A stretch of 64,000 bases of DNA, taken from positions 24,757,478 to 24,821,477 of the forward strand of contig JAGTTD010000015.1 in NCBI GenBank assembly GCA_018398585.1. Direction: 5' to 3'. The DNA comes from Simmondsia chinensis. Lineage: Eukaryota; Streptophyta; Magnoliopsida; Caryophyllales; Simmondsiaceae. A program made the position numbers and the translations under genes. Below the pieces are notes generated by a model, which was given only the letters and a program-made list of their open reading frames with translations, had not been told where the DNA came from and ran no database searches. This document shows, one piece after another, positions 40,771 through 52,236 of the stretch; positions within the stretch are counted from its first letter, which is position 1, and every line of letters begins with the position of its first letter.

Positions 40771-41124
40771 TAACTCAAACATCATACATGGTGTTCTAAG
40801 TTTTCGATCTCGGATTCCATAGGTGCTCAGCTATCTTTGTTCGAGTTTCGCTATCGCTTGCCCCTTATCTAATTGCTCGTTTTTTTGTTTTTAAACCTTT
40901 GGATATGTGTGGATTTCGCAGACTGTGTCCAACTCATCAATCACATCTTGTATCAGGTCCCATGGCAATTACTTGTTCGGAGTTACTATTAACAATTTAT
41001 GTAACTATTAAGGATCCTAAACTAGAAAGGGAATGTGCTGCAGTGGTGTCAAATAATGGTTTTCGATTTCCGCGTACATAAAAGCTGGATGCCATGAATG
41101 TTACGTAACGTACTACAGTAATTA
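40771..41124 (+). other. ADH 3' UTR and downstream DNA
   Basis: Follows the ADH stop. T-rich stretches at about 40880-40895 could act in 3' end formation, but no clear AATAAA signal was found before the MITE copy begins. Confidence 0.4.
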
Positions 41125-41930
41125 CACTTGCTGTTTGGCATATGTAATTCAACTTGGACCGCGAAATTTCAATTTCAATTTCAATTTCAATTCTAGTGGA
41201 ATTAGAATTCTAACGGATTGAAAATTTCACTGTTTGATTCATCAAAAAAATTGGATGTTGGAATTATAATTCCGTGATGATTTAAGTCATCAAGAGTTTT
41301 CAGTTAGAATATTTCGAGTTTTAAATAAGCTACAATTGGATTTCAGATGGATCGGTTCACATGGAATTTGAGTTATTATGGTCGGAGTGATTCACTCCGA
41401 GTTTGAGTTATTTGAGTTTCGAGTCACATCGGGCCGAGTATCGTGTTGGATTATTTGGTATTCAAGTTATCTCGAATTTTCAATTAATTGGGTTGGGTCT
41501 TTTTGGGATTCAGGCTGGAATCAATTGAATTTCAGTTGATTTATGTTATTTCGAGCTCAAGTCATCTTAGGTTTGGAATAAACGAGTTGTATCATTTCAA
41601 ATTTTGAGCCTTCTTAGGCCGAGTTTGAGAAGGTCGCGTCATTTTGGATTTAGGTCATATTAAGTTCAAGTCTTTCAATTTGAAGTCATATTGTTTGGGT
41701 TAATCAAATAAGGTTATTTTAGGTTTCAAGGCATTAGAATTAATAAGAAATTGCAATTCCTTATGTCCATCTCAAGGAATTGAGAAGTATTATTTTCACT
41801 TAAAATCTAATTCCATGAAATTGGACAGTAAAATTATAATTTCAATTTCAACAGGTGAACTAAATAATAGAACTAAAATTTTAGGCCCCAATTCTAGTCT
41901 CAATCGTATTCTAGGCTCCAATGTAAAGTG
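41125..41930. mobile_element. Second copy of the 1-kb MITE family, downstream of ADH
   Basis: The left end CTGTTTGGCATATGTAATTC and blocks GAGTGATTCACTCCGAGTTT and CCGAGTATCGTGTTGGATTA match the order in 16714-17740. The right end TTCTAGGCTCCAATG mirrors the left. It is shorter and diverged, and only the left side has a possible TTA flank (41122-41124). Confidence 0.6.
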
Positions 41931-42610
41931 AGATGGTTTTAAGCCTTCATGCAGCATAACTTTGAATAATTGGTTATATTATAATAAGGGTAATTTGGTA
42001 ATCCTCTTTTAATGACTTGATGGGTAATTTAGTAATCCTTTTTCAATTACTTGACAACTTCCAATGTAAAGAAACGCTTACTATTCCTAACGGTCACTTC
42101 CCATACATCACACGCTGCCCAGATCCGGTGCGTGGGAGCGCGTCCGCCATCGTCTCAGCACGGATGATGCATACTCGGACTCGTCCTCGCCCCCCGGTTT
42201 GAGTCGTACTACTAGCGGAACACCTTCAATGCTAATCACTGCCCCAACAACCCCAAAGCCTTCCCCTACTCACACCAGGTTTCTGCCACCACATTCCGGC
42301 TTGGCTGCTAGGGAATTTGACACCGTCTATACCCATCACCGGACTACAACTACAAAATACTCCTAAAGACACCAAACGTTTTGTGCTTATTCATTTCTGC
42401 TCTGGATTCTCCACCATCTCAGGATGCCAGTTTTGATCTGCAACCATCGAAGTCAGACCAACAATCCAGCCACCAGACCCACAAAAAGCCTCCCCAAAAC
42501 GTCGATTTCCATCTTCAACATTCTTTCTCCAGCAGCCATACACCATCGCCCCTTGTTCCCTTTTTTAACTCCTCTCTCCTTCTTGATCACTGTTATAGCA
42601 GGGTCCTGAT

Positions 42611-44252
42611 GTGATTAGTGATCAAAGAGTTGATGATACAACGACCAATCATAATCCAGAGGGTTTGGGCCCAACAGCACCGGGGAGAGATGCAGTGGGA
42701 CAGAACAGCCCCAAGGCTGTAACAGCCATCGCGAATAAACAAGTGGAAGCTTGGCTTGGACGGTCGATTGTGGCCCATTCGCATGTGGATGATATGCTTG
42801 ACAATGTCCTTAGGTTCCTTACGGAGAATAAGCTATTTGACTTGGCACCGAGAGGACTGAGCTCATACACCTTCATCCTTAACTATGACTCAACCGAGGC
42901 TATGGACGATTATCTTGGACCTCAGATGCATGTGCTCCTTCGCAAATTCAGACAGGTGAATCGCTATACGAGGCAAACTTTTAGTACTATGAGAAGAAGA
43001 GTTTGGATCGAAATACATGGTCGACTATTACAGTGTTGGTCAACAGAGTGTTTCACTAGCTTTGCTGGAATATGGGGTAGATCAATTCGAGTTGATTCCA
43101 GAACATTGGTGATGCGATGTGTGGATGTGGCAAAGGTTCTCATTGAGACATGCTCCCTCTCTATTATTCGGCAGATGGTGCAAGTTAACTTTAGTGGGGG
43201 AAGCAGAATGATGTTTTGTGAAAGAAAAGAACTCTGAGCTAATCCCGAACTATACCCCGGAAGTCATAGCCTTTGCCGCAACGCCTGGACTAACCAGGGA
43301 ACAAGCCTTAACTCATCGTCAAGTCCCTAGTGCCAATATTACCACGGCACTTACTGACCCTGATATGGAATCATTTCAAGTGATGGTCCCAATAATGCGC
43401 ACCAGAACAGTGTTGGAAACGGCACGGGTTCAACCTTCTTTGGAGCAGATATCGAATGTTGTGACTATTGGTGAAGAGCCGGGAATTCTGGATACAAGTG
43501 TAACGAATGAAGGGCTGGATGCCGAATTGCAGACGTTAGGGCAGGTATCCTTCCAGTTAAATGGCCAGATACTTCAGAGGTGGCATCTGGGGTGCCTCCA
43601 CCCTCACACCACATTGATCCCTTACGGTCCACAGCCTATCGCCCATCTTTCACTTCAAGACGTACGAGAAAATCAGCATCAGCCTTTTCTGCTACCGTGG
43701 GTTGAGAGTGATGAAGATGTATCAGCACAGTCTCATACTCATATATCACATCAGGAGAATGAAGATCGGGGAAATAATAGTGAGAATTACTTTGCTGCCT
43801 CTGTTCCGGAATTCCCCCTAGGCTTTGAACCCCTTGTATTGATCATTCATTTGCATACATAGGATAGTATGCCCGAGATTCATAATGTGACGGTACCGGC
43901 TATGGAAGGACCTAGCACAACTCGGGTGATGAAGGAAAAACAAATGACATCAAAGAAGGGCAAGAGAGCGCTAAAGCAAAAGATGAAGAAGAAAGAGAAG
44001 AGGGAGCTCCAGGAGTTCCTAAAGGACATGTCTCCCAAAAATAGTGTACGAAAATCATCTAAGACAGCCGGGAAGAAGAAAAAAGGGAATAGGGGAAATC
44101 GGATTGAGAAGATCACAGAATATGATGAGAAGATCATGGAAGCGGAGCAGGTAATCGAGATGGGAAAATGGTGGGTTTTAACTTTGGTGGTTTTGACCCA
44201 CCTAGGGTGGCAGACATTCTTGCTAAGTGATGTGGTTGGGTTTTGTTGTTAA
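42611..44252 (+). pseudogene. LINE ORF1 (DUF4283-like RNA-binding protein), frameshifted
   Basis: The first frame (42611-43237) has VEAWLGRSIVAHSH, VLRFLTENKLFDLAPRGLSS and RRRVWIEIHGRLLQCWS with FAGIWGRSIRVDSRTLVM. This is the DUF4283-type RRM-like domain of plant L1 ORF1 and related proteins, which coats element RNA. A frame change near 43210 leads to 43218-43862, a stop at 43860-43862, then 43869-44252 in the same frame with a lysine-rich tail (KKGKRALKQKMKKKEKRELQ) that may bind nucleic acid. Two lesions make it non-functional as one protein. Confidence 0.72.
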
Positions 44253-44537
44253 GGCTTCAGTCCTACTGTTGTTTCATATGTTGATCTTCTAGTTCATTTT
44301 CATCTGGGATCCTTGTCTGAATTTTGTTCTAAGCGCGCTGGTTTGTCCCGTCCCCCGGGTCTTGTCTAGGCTTGTGCTCGATGTTTGCTGCGTCGTGTTT
44401 TGAGGCGAGCATTTTGTTCCCGTTGTCCTGTTTCTTTGATTTGTGTTGTTTGTTTTTGGTTCCCATCTTGTTATGGTCGGACTCAGGCCTCGCCTTGTGA
44501 GTGGTCTGTTTGTATCGCGATTTTGTCCCAATTTATC
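44253..44537 (+). other. LINE 3' UTR before the poly(A) tail
   Basis: T/G-rich sequence between the ORF1 relic and the A run, as is usual in plant L1 elements; no ORF2 sequence. Confidence 0.55.
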
Positions 44538-44809
44538 AAAAAAAAAAAAAAAAATTATAATAGGGGCTTGTCATTATGTACCCATTGGTCATATATTAAG
44601 ATGCATTAATTACATCACAATCTAGTATTTATTAGACAAAAATTATAAGAATAACTTTTTAAATAGGTAAAAGAATGAATAAATACAAATGTAGTTAATA
44701 CACCTTAACATGTGGCTAGGGATGGCAATGAAGTGGGGTGGGCACAGGTGGCGGCTCCTCCATACCCGTATCCGCCACCCAAATGCACATGGGACTTCAA
44801 CCATTTATT

Positions 44810-45334
44810 GGGACCTTAGTACACCAAGATAGCTAACATTTCATGCACATATCCAGAATACTCTCAGAATTTGGAGTCGTCATTCAAACAGCACATCGTC
44901 AATCACTCATTTCTGATAGTAGTCTAGAAACAAGCAACTCACATGGTCCAACTTAGTGTATGAATCTTATTAAACATACCAACATAACACTTTAGGTTCA
45001 CCATACACATGACCAAGACAGGTCACCTAAAATGTCACGTTATAATCTTAGTAGATAAGTAGTCCAAACTTATCATTAACTAGGAGTTTTTCTAATAACA
45101 TTTCATTCCACTGTTCCAAGTCTGTCTGTGGTTAATCTCATAATCCACATAGAACAAACATGTAAATATAGTATGAGGACTACATCCATCTTATGGATGT
45201 TACATAAAAGATCATATGCAACATATATACTCACTTACACAAATTTAATATGGAAACGACTATAACTTAAATTTCATTATTTAGTAAAGTAATAATTACA
45301 CGATAAATCTGGATTTTTAGGAGACTGTTCTTAA
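44810..45334. repeat. Truncated copy of the 2-kb TGTTGGGA LTR family
   Basis: Matches the right quarter of the solo LTRs at 3984-6064 and 47371-49334 (ACCTTAGTACACCAAGATAG, then TCTGATAGTAGTCTAGAAAC) and ends TTCTTAACA at 45334. Copia RT sequence starts immediately after. The left part of the LTR is missing. Confidence 0.8.
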
Positions 45335-46435
45335 CACTTCTATGCCAAGGATATAATGAAGGGGACTGAGATCCTTCATAGCAAATTCACGACTAAGCTA
45401 GCGAATTAAAGCAGCCTCTAGAACCGCACTATTGATCACCACTAAAATATCATCGACATAAAGAGGAGAAAGATAGTACCATGTGAGCTATGAAGAGTGA
45501 ATAATAAGGAATTTGCCTTGCTACAAAAAAAAATCGAGCTTCAGAAGAAACAAACTGAACCATTCAAACCACGTTAGAGGTGCTTGTTTAAGACCATAAA
45601 GAGCCTTTTTCAATTTGCAGGCATGGTTAGGAAAGAGAGTGAATGAATCCTGGGGGCTGCTCCATAAAAATTGCTTCCTTGAGATGATCGTGCAAACAGG
45701 TATTTTTAACGTCAAGTTAGCAGACTCTCCGGTTCAAAGTGAAAACAACACCAAGGATAAGACGGACTTTTTTGGACTTAACAACTGGGCTAAAGACCTG
45801 ATCAAGTTCAATGCCTTCAACTTGGGTGAAACCTTTAGCAACTAGACGTGCTATAAATTTATCAACAGTGCCATCCGATTGTACTTAGTGCAAAAAGCCC
45901 ACTTTGATTGTACAACATGCATCGTAGGATCTCTTGGAACAAGAACCCATGTGCCATTCTCTTGTAAGGCTTCCCTTTCCTCCTTCATAACAAGAGTACA
46001 CTCAGGATCAGAGAGGGCCTTCTTAACTGTGCAAGGTTCCTTACTGGCATCAGCGGCGTTCGCTAAATTACATACATAATCTTTAAGATACTTTGGAGGA
46101 TGTCTTGTGCGCTGTGGTCTGTGGCAATTAGAACTGGCAGTGGAAGGGAGATCTGTGGAATGACCTGATGGTAGAGTGGGAGTAGTGGAACCATTTGGAG
46201 GTACAATAATAGATGTAGAATAATCAGCAAGGACACTACCTTGTTGATCTGTTGAAGAAGAATGAGCACTAGAGTGCAAGAAATCATACAAGAATGATGT
46301 GTTTTCTTGAGCATCATCTGATGTAAGTTTCTTTTGATGAGAAATATGAGTAGAAGTTGATGGTGCATCCAAAAATTCAGAGAAGGTGCTAAGATTGAAT
46401 TCAACGGCAATGGGCCAAACCGACTTGTTGTACAA
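45335..46435 (-). pseudogene. Copia RT N-terminal part and linker
   Basis: The frame 46435-45851 ends with HPPKYLKDYVCNLANAAD, ALSDPECTLVMKEEREALQE and NGTWVLVPRDPTMHVVQSKW, the start of copia RT. After a shift the frame 45715-45521 gives CKLKKALYGLKQAPLTWFEW. The part with the YVDD motif is degenerate near 45450, and the last piece reads KDLSPLHYILGIEV before the truncation. Confidence 0.86.
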
Positions 46436-47370
46436 GGGAGCGTGAGTTCGTCAAAAATAACATGTTGGGATATAAAGACCCTTCGTTTCAGAGGATGATA
46501 GCACCGATATCCCTTGTGAGTTGCTATAGCCAATAAATATACATGGGTATGATTTTGGTTCGAATTTGTCTGATGTCTTCTGAGGAGATAAGGGAAACAA
46601 TGGCACCTGAACACCTTCAAGGAAGAGTAATATGCATGCTTACCATGAAGTTTGTAAAAGGGGATATTCATATTCAGCTCAGAAGTGGGCAATATGTTGA
46701 TTAAGAACACTACAGTAAGGAAGGCTTTCTCAGGTTGGGGGTCCTCGGAAACAGCCTCTCTTCAGGGTAGCCTCCTGAAGGGGGAAGGCTGCGTACATCT
46801 ACCCTCCCCAGACCCTGCTTAGGCGGGAGCCTTTGGAGGCACTTGGTTTGTTGTTGTTATAGTAAGGAAGGCTTTGGTCCATAAGAAGAGAGGAACCTTG
46901 GCATGGAACAATAAGGTTAGTCCCATTTCCACTATTTGTTGGTGTTTTCTTTTTGTGATCTCATTTTGCTTACAAGTATCAGGACAAGAAATATGATGAA
47001 GAATTCCACATTTGTCAAGGTGATGTAAGAAGTCAGATTTTTCAAATTCACCTCCTTTGTCACATTGAAAAATGTTGATATAATTTGATAACTGATTCCC
47101 AATCATACGTTGAAACATTAAGAATGCCTCATAGAAATTTGATTTCAATCTCAAAGGATAAACCCATGTGAAATGAGTGAAGTCATCTATAAAAATTACG
47201 TGATATTGCTTATGCTACGGCGAGGGAATTGGTGCAGGACCCCATAAATCACAATGGATCTTTTGCAAAGGCTCAAGCGAAATATGATCACTATTATTAA
47301 AAGAAGGCTTAAAGGTCTTGCCAATTTGACAACTAGAACAAACTGAAGGAGTTTTATTCCATGAACTAAT
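46436..47370 (-). pseudogene. Copia integrase relic with SINE insertion
   Basis: The frame 47154-46819 has LSNYINIFQCDKGGEFEKSD with the second catalytic Asp, and CPDTCKQNEITKRKHQQIVE with the catalytic Glu region. The part at 47370-47160 in other frames holds CSSCQIGKTFKPSF and HCDLWGPAP with the first Asp. After the SINE, 46710-46435 holds FRCHCFPYLLRR and ATHKGYRCYHPLKRRVFIS. Shifts break the frame. Confidence 0.85.
46729..46860 (+). mobile_element. SINE/RTE-tail retroposon with (TTG)n tail
   Basis: 132 bases, ending TTTGTTGTTGTTAT, flanked by a perfect 15-base duplication AGTAAGGAAGGCTTT at 46714-46728 and 46861-46875. The body GGGGGTCCTCGGAAACAGCC to GCGTACATCTACCCTCCCC matches the tail half of the 5S-headed SINE and the RTE LINE end. 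Inserted in copia integrase. 5'-truncated. Confidence 0.9.
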
Positions 47371-48087
47371 TGTTGGGACAAATTTTAAACATTTTCCCTA
47401 AATTTATTAAACTAGCACAGCGGAAGGGTTTAAAATTCCTAATTGCAAACCTACAATTGATTTAAAATTTCTAATTTTAAATCCACAGATTTAAATTTCT
47501 AATTTAAATCTATAGGTCTCTGCTCTAACACATTCATAATAATTACAGGAATATAAAACTAGCATAATAAGAATACTATAAATAAATAGAAAACCGAAAA
47601 ACATAAAATAGAAATGAAAGAAGAATACCTGGAATTACTCCAAATAAAGAAAACCAGAATACCAGAATAATATCGAGACTTAGAAGCCTTCTACGGAATC
47701 ACCTTGAAAATACTAGGAGTGTAGGCTTCGAAAAATATTAAACTTAAAAGATAACGTTTCAAAGAAAATTTTCTCTTTTGTTAGATCTCCGAAAGTTAAT
47801 ACTTCTAGAAACCTTTTTAAAGTTAATTTGATGCCAAACCTTAATTCAAATACCCCTATTCATAGTAGGATACCAGAGTGAAAAAATCAAAAACTTTCGT
47901 TGTAGACACTGAAAAAACAAAGCAAAGGACTAAAAACGACGCCATTTCATCAACAGGCATAACCGCCCATCATCGCATGCCACGTGGCGGCTAGGGATTG
48001 GCCCACTCACGTGCACGCGGATCACCAAACAGACCGTGTCGCGTGCTGGTTGTTTGTTTCCGTATAAGCTGACCGCCAGTGTGTTTT

Positions 48088-48128
<41 letters not shown>

Positions 48129-49334
48129 TTTTTGCCTTGTTTCCCACATGTAAAAAATTCATCTTATGAATTTTAATTTTTAAAATTATTTTAGTTTTTA
48201 ATCTTAACTTTTATTCGTCTTATAAATAATATTTGGCAAATTTAAATTTACTTATCTCATAAATTCTTTAATATTTTTCGAAGGCAATAAAAATAGAGGC
48301 TTGCGCAAAGACCTCAGAGACAATTTAAATCTAGCTCCAAATGGATTAAATTAATTATCTTCTCATAATAAAATTTAATTATCAATTAATGGGACTTAAT
48401 TCCACTAAATAAATCCCATTACGCTCTAGACTTAAATTTTTTATTTGATAATACCCAAATAGACTAATCCTACAACAACCACCCCTCTATGAGACGTCCA
48501 TGAAGAAAAATAATTAGAAGTATTGCCTTTATTTTTCTCACAGCTTCTCCATTAGTCAATGACTCGCACTTTACTGAATAATTCATTTATACTTGAATAT
48601 ATTTATAGTATAAATCCGAAATGTCAAACACGTGGAACACTTTGGCCAAAGTTTTAAAATTAATTCAAATACATGCGAATCAAGTAAGGGGACATTTGTA
48701 TCTCGCAAAAGACTATGGATTCCCTATTGAATACCGCATCCTTATCACACTTTACGCCACTACTTAGTGTACGTGGGAATTCAGTCACTTATCATGACCT
48801 TACTCATAGTACACCGAAGTAACTGACATTCCATGCACAAGTCCAAAATACTCTCAGGATCTAGAGTCATTGTTCAGATAGTGCAACATGAATCACTCAT
48901 GTCCGATAGTAGTCTAGAAACAAGTAACCCACATGGTCTAGCTCTGTGTATCAATCTTATTAAACACACCAACCTGACACTTTTGGATCGCCATCCACAT
49001 AGCCAAAACAAGCCATCTAAAGTGTCAAGTTATAGTCTTAACAGAAAAAGTAGTTCAAGCTTGTCACCAACTACGAGTTTTTCAAATAACATTTCATGTC
49101 ATTTGTTCCAAATCTATCTATGGGTAAATCTCATTATCCACATAGAAAAACCATGTAAAATGTAACATGAGGACTATATCCATCTCATGAACGTCACTTA
49201 AAAGAAAATCACATTCGGTATATATATGCTTACTTACACAAATTTAATGAGGAAACAATTGAAACTTTAATTTTATTCATTAATAAAATAAAATAACAAG
49301 AAAAATATAGATTTTTTGGATACTATTCCTAGCA
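47371..49334. repeat. Solo LTR (1964 bp) of the TGTTGGGA family
   Basis: Starts TGTTGGGACAAATTT and ends TTCCTAGCA. Flanks CTAAT (47366-47370) and CTAAC (49335-49339) match in four of five bases. Collinear with 3984-6064. Copia pol resumes on both sides with nothing missing, so one clean insertion followed by LTR-LTR recombination. It contains a (TA)n run then poly-T at about 48095-48135. Confidence 0.9.
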
Positions 49335-49860
49335 CTAACATCTATATTATTTCTAGAATAAAGGGTCTATAAAAACATAGAATTAGGATGACTTAACCGT
49401 TGATGCCATAGACCTTCATGAGCTTTTCTTGCTCGCACTGCAACTAATTCTTTGTGGAGTTCATCTCTATCAAAGGTATATAAACCACCAATCTTACTCC
49501 CTCTTGCTTGTATTGCACTCATCTGCTTGTCCCCGTCTGCTTGTCCTTAACAAGAAAGTCAATGTTAGTAAATTCGAGAAAACAAGAGTTGTCTGGAGAG
49601 ACCAAATTCTTTTTCAAGGTAGGAACAACCAAAACATTATTCAATTTAATTTCCCCATTTTTGCTTAGAAGAGTGTATTTCGCATAGGCAATATCAAGTT
49701 CCGAGCCATCAACGACCACCACTTCATCTGATCCAAAGGCATGAGGCTGCGTAGGTTACCTGGAGAGTGTACCATGTGTGCTGAGTCTCTGGTGTCAACA
49801 TAGAAATTCGTGTCTTGATTTTCATCAAGCTTCACTGTTTTCAATGCCTGTGGTAAGTTC
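49335..49860 (-). pseudogene. Copia pre-integrase and protease relic
   Basis: Minus-strand translation gives EGLWHQRLSHPNSMFL near 49400 and the frame 49722-49519 with ARYTLLSKNGEIKLNN-type sequence and VLVVPTLKKNLVS. At about 49800 the protease active site reads FYVDTRDSAHMV where DTGA is normal, so the catalytic Gly-Ala pair is lost. Confidence 0.78.
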
Positions 49861-50996
49861 TCTAAAGATTGATAACTAAAGGCTCATCTATCAAAGCAAT
49901 TGATGGCTGTGTGATTAGTTCTCCCACATATCTGACGTGCAGGTCTAGCATTATGCTGCTCATTTCTTCTGAAAGATGGCTGGTTCAGTGAACCGTTCCC
50001 AAATTGGACACGCGGTTCATTACCTTGTGGTTGCTTTGAACGTGATAAGTGTTGCTATTGAAAAGGCCTCCCAATATATTGTTGTTGATGTTGATAAGAG
50101 GGTAACCCATATTGATTACTAAGATCTTGTTGTTGTTCATAATGTGGGGGTCTGCCAAAATATTGTTGTTGTTGCACATAAGCGAGGTTGAAGCTCTTTT
50201 GATTGCCAAAGAATTGTTGTTGCTGAGCATAAGAAGGATGAAAGCCTTGTTTTTGACCCTTACCTTTGCCTCGCCCCTTACCAGCAAGAAAAGCAAAGTT
50301 TGGATCTAGGGTTTTTGAGTATTGCTTCTCATGCTCCTCCACTTCCCTTGAGTCAAAAGCTTCAATGGCATGTACAAATTGAATAAAATTTAGATATGGG
50401 GGCTTATCATGTAACGTGGTGTGAATGATTTTGTACTTGGGGCCTAATCCCTTTGCAAAAGTTAGGACTTTGTCATCTTTTGCAAGAGGGCGCTTAATTG
50501 CAACTAGTCCATCACAAGTGGCTTTAAATTCCTTGAGATACTCCTTGAACGGCCTATTTCCAAGTTGAATACTTTGGATCTTGTCCTTCAACTACAATTC
50601 ACGCTCTTTCCTTGGTTGAAGAAAATTATCAAGGCATTCCCAAGGCTTCTTGGCGGATCGACAACCAAGAATGATGAAAGCACATTCCTTGTCGAGTGTT
50701 TCCATAAGCCAACTATGGAGAGGTGTATCTTTCTCTAGCCAAGCTTCATACTCCGGATTGTTGGTTATTTCAGCTGCGAATTTTGAATTTCTTTTACAAG
50801 TAGATCACTATCTCAATTAATTACGAGGCTTTAGCTATCTCAATTAATTGAATCATTTGTGTTCTCCAAAGTAGGTAAGTATCTGAGGCAAGCTTTATAA
50901 CACTAACTACAATGAGATGATGCAAGTTAGTGGCTGTAAGGGTGAGGTTGGAGGATTCAACCATTTAAAAAAAATAAGTATCTGCTAAGACCTAAA
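49861..50996 (-). pseudogene. Copia gag (UBN2-like) relic with zinc knuckle
   Basis: The frame 50591-50055 holds KDKIQSIQLGNRPFKEYLKE, PLAKDDKVLTFAKGLGPKY and glutamine-rich repeats containing YAQQQQFFGN and YVQQQQYFGR. At about 49930-49880 the RQICGRTNHTAINC knuckle has its first Cys changed to Arg. The N-terminus between 50600 and 50990 is frameshifted. Glutamine-rich gag linkers are usual in this group. Confidence 0.82.
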
Positions 50997-51008
50997 GCTC
51001 TGATGCTA

Positions 51009-51310
51009 CGTAGAAATTTAAATATAAGATGAGGAAATTTGGTAGCTCTTAATCAGCTCAATTTGGCTGAGAGCTATTAACATGTATTTATAGATAGATA
51101 CTCATGGTTACAAGGATTGAGTTACAAAGGATAAGATACAATCAAAGATATGATCACTTGAGATTTGATGAAGGTTGTTGTGGCTGATTTGTAGAATTAG
51201 GAGAGTTAGGTGCGGAAGTGATTGTAGCCTTGTTAGGATATTTGTAAGATATCTTATCAAAGAGGCCGTAAGAAGCCATGTTAGGAAAATCAGATATAGG
51301 ATAAATGAAA
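51009..51310 (-). repeat. 5' LTR of the 45-51 kb copia element (outer edge uncertain)
   Basis: Begins just beyond the primer site. It includes GTATTTATAGATAGAT, an initiation-type region common in such LTRs. No partner LTR remains because the 3' end is truncated, so the right edge is a guess. Confidence 0.45.
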
Positions 51311-51840
51311 ATTTCAGTCAAATATTTATTGATTTAAAAAAAGTACACAAAAATACAATGATGTCTAAATTTAAGCAACTTATCCTTTTAACATATTGAC
51401 AAAGTTGGGAGGAACGTAATTACATCAATTCAACTTTTTTTTTTTAATCATATTAGCCACAACACCAGTAGCAAGAAACAAAATGTATAGTAAAGGATAG
51501 GGTGTGCGTCATAATGCATACTTAATTTATAACTTCTAATTAACCTCTCATTTTTTTACGGAAAAAATATGCATATATGTTATATAATGCATGCATTACA
51601 CAAATAATTAAAAACATGTGTATTTTATCGTATTATTGGCAAACTTTCGCATATGTGCTTTAAAAAGTGAAAATATGAATTACAATTTAATACGTGTGCT
51701 ATACGTGTTCTTGACTAACATGGCAAGGGTTGCTTCTTGCCTAGGTTTGCAAACCGCAACTTTGATTTCGTTCTTAGCATATTTCCTAGGCTTTCCTTAT
51801 TTATCAAGTTTGGTTCTTTGACTCAAAATCCCCTATAAAC
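51311..51840. other. Unassigned AT-rich DNA
   Basis: Nothing with a family motif was recognised; the short open frames are not supported. Confidence 0.35.
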
Positions 51841-51882
51841 AGGGATGGCAATGGGTGTGAAGTAGATATTCATACTCGCTCC

Positions 51883-52065
51883 TGTTAGAAGTATTCTAGA
51901 GTATTCTTTGCCATGCCTAGGGTTTAAGTCTATTACTATTGTACCCCTTGACTCTTATAAAGTCCAAAGGTATTTATGTCTTGTGCTTGTATTGTTGGGC
52001 CTATATATATATGGCCCCTTATATTCACCTTCTTATATTAAAGACTCATTTGCTTCACATTAACA
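51883..52065 (+). repeat. 5' LTR (183 bp)
   Basis: Contains ATATATATATGG just upstream of the likely transcript start and ends directly at the primer binding site. Confidence 0.92.
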
Positions 52066-52079
52066 TGGTATCAGAGCTC
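52066..52079 (+). promoter_or_regulatory. Primer binding site, initiator methionine tRNA
   Basis: TGGTATCAGAGCTC begins at the first base after the LTR, a full match to the usual plant copia priming site. Confidence 0.88.
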
Positions 52080-52144
52080 TCTCACTGATTTATTTTCTTT
52101 TTTTTTTTGCTTCCGCTTCTCTCTTTCTTATACACATTGTGAAG

Positions 52145-52146
<2 letters not shown>

Positions 52147-52197
<51 letters not shown>
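52147..52197 (+). repeat. 51-base poly-T run in the copia leader
   Basis: An uninterrupted T run between the primer site and gag start; it may be an expanded microsatellite or a read/assembly length error. Confidence 0.9.
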
Positions 52198-52236
52198 CTG
52201 TTCTCAATTCTCTTTATTGTTTAATTTAATCTTAAT

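Larger units (their letters stand above)
41987..44553 (+). mobile_element. LINE (L1-like) element with ORF1 and poly(A) but no ORF2
   Basis: A 5' region (about 42060-42600), an ORF1 relic (42611-44252), a 3' UTR and an A run (44538-44554) follow in order on the + strand. A possible target duplication ATTATAATA is at 41978-41986 and 44554-44562, but this is low complexity. No endonuclease or RT motif is present anywhere, so the whole of ORF2 is missing between ORF1 and the 3' UTR. Confidence 0.7.
45335..51310 (-). mobile_element. Ty1/copia element, 3'-truncated, carrying a SINE and a solo LTR
   Basis: Minus-strand order from the right: 5' LTR (about 51009 onward), primer site, gag, zinc knuckle, protease, integrase and part of RT, ending at 45335 where a foreign LTR cuts it. 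The solo LTR 47371-49334 sits between pre-integrase and integrase core, and the SINE 46729-46860 in the integrase C-terminal half. The minus-strand sequence TAGCATCAGAGC (complement of 50997-51008) is a primer site three changes from the initiator methionine complement. Confidence 0.85.

Noticed and set aside
42381..42614. 77-residue frame upstream of LINE ORF1
   Set aside because: Serine/proline-rich leader sequence without conserved motifs; more likely LINE 5' UTR.
51840..51882. hAT-like terminus GGGATGGCAATGGG, also at 44714
   Set aside because: The start motif resembles hAT-type MITE ends, but no matching far end or 8-base duplication could be shown for either site.
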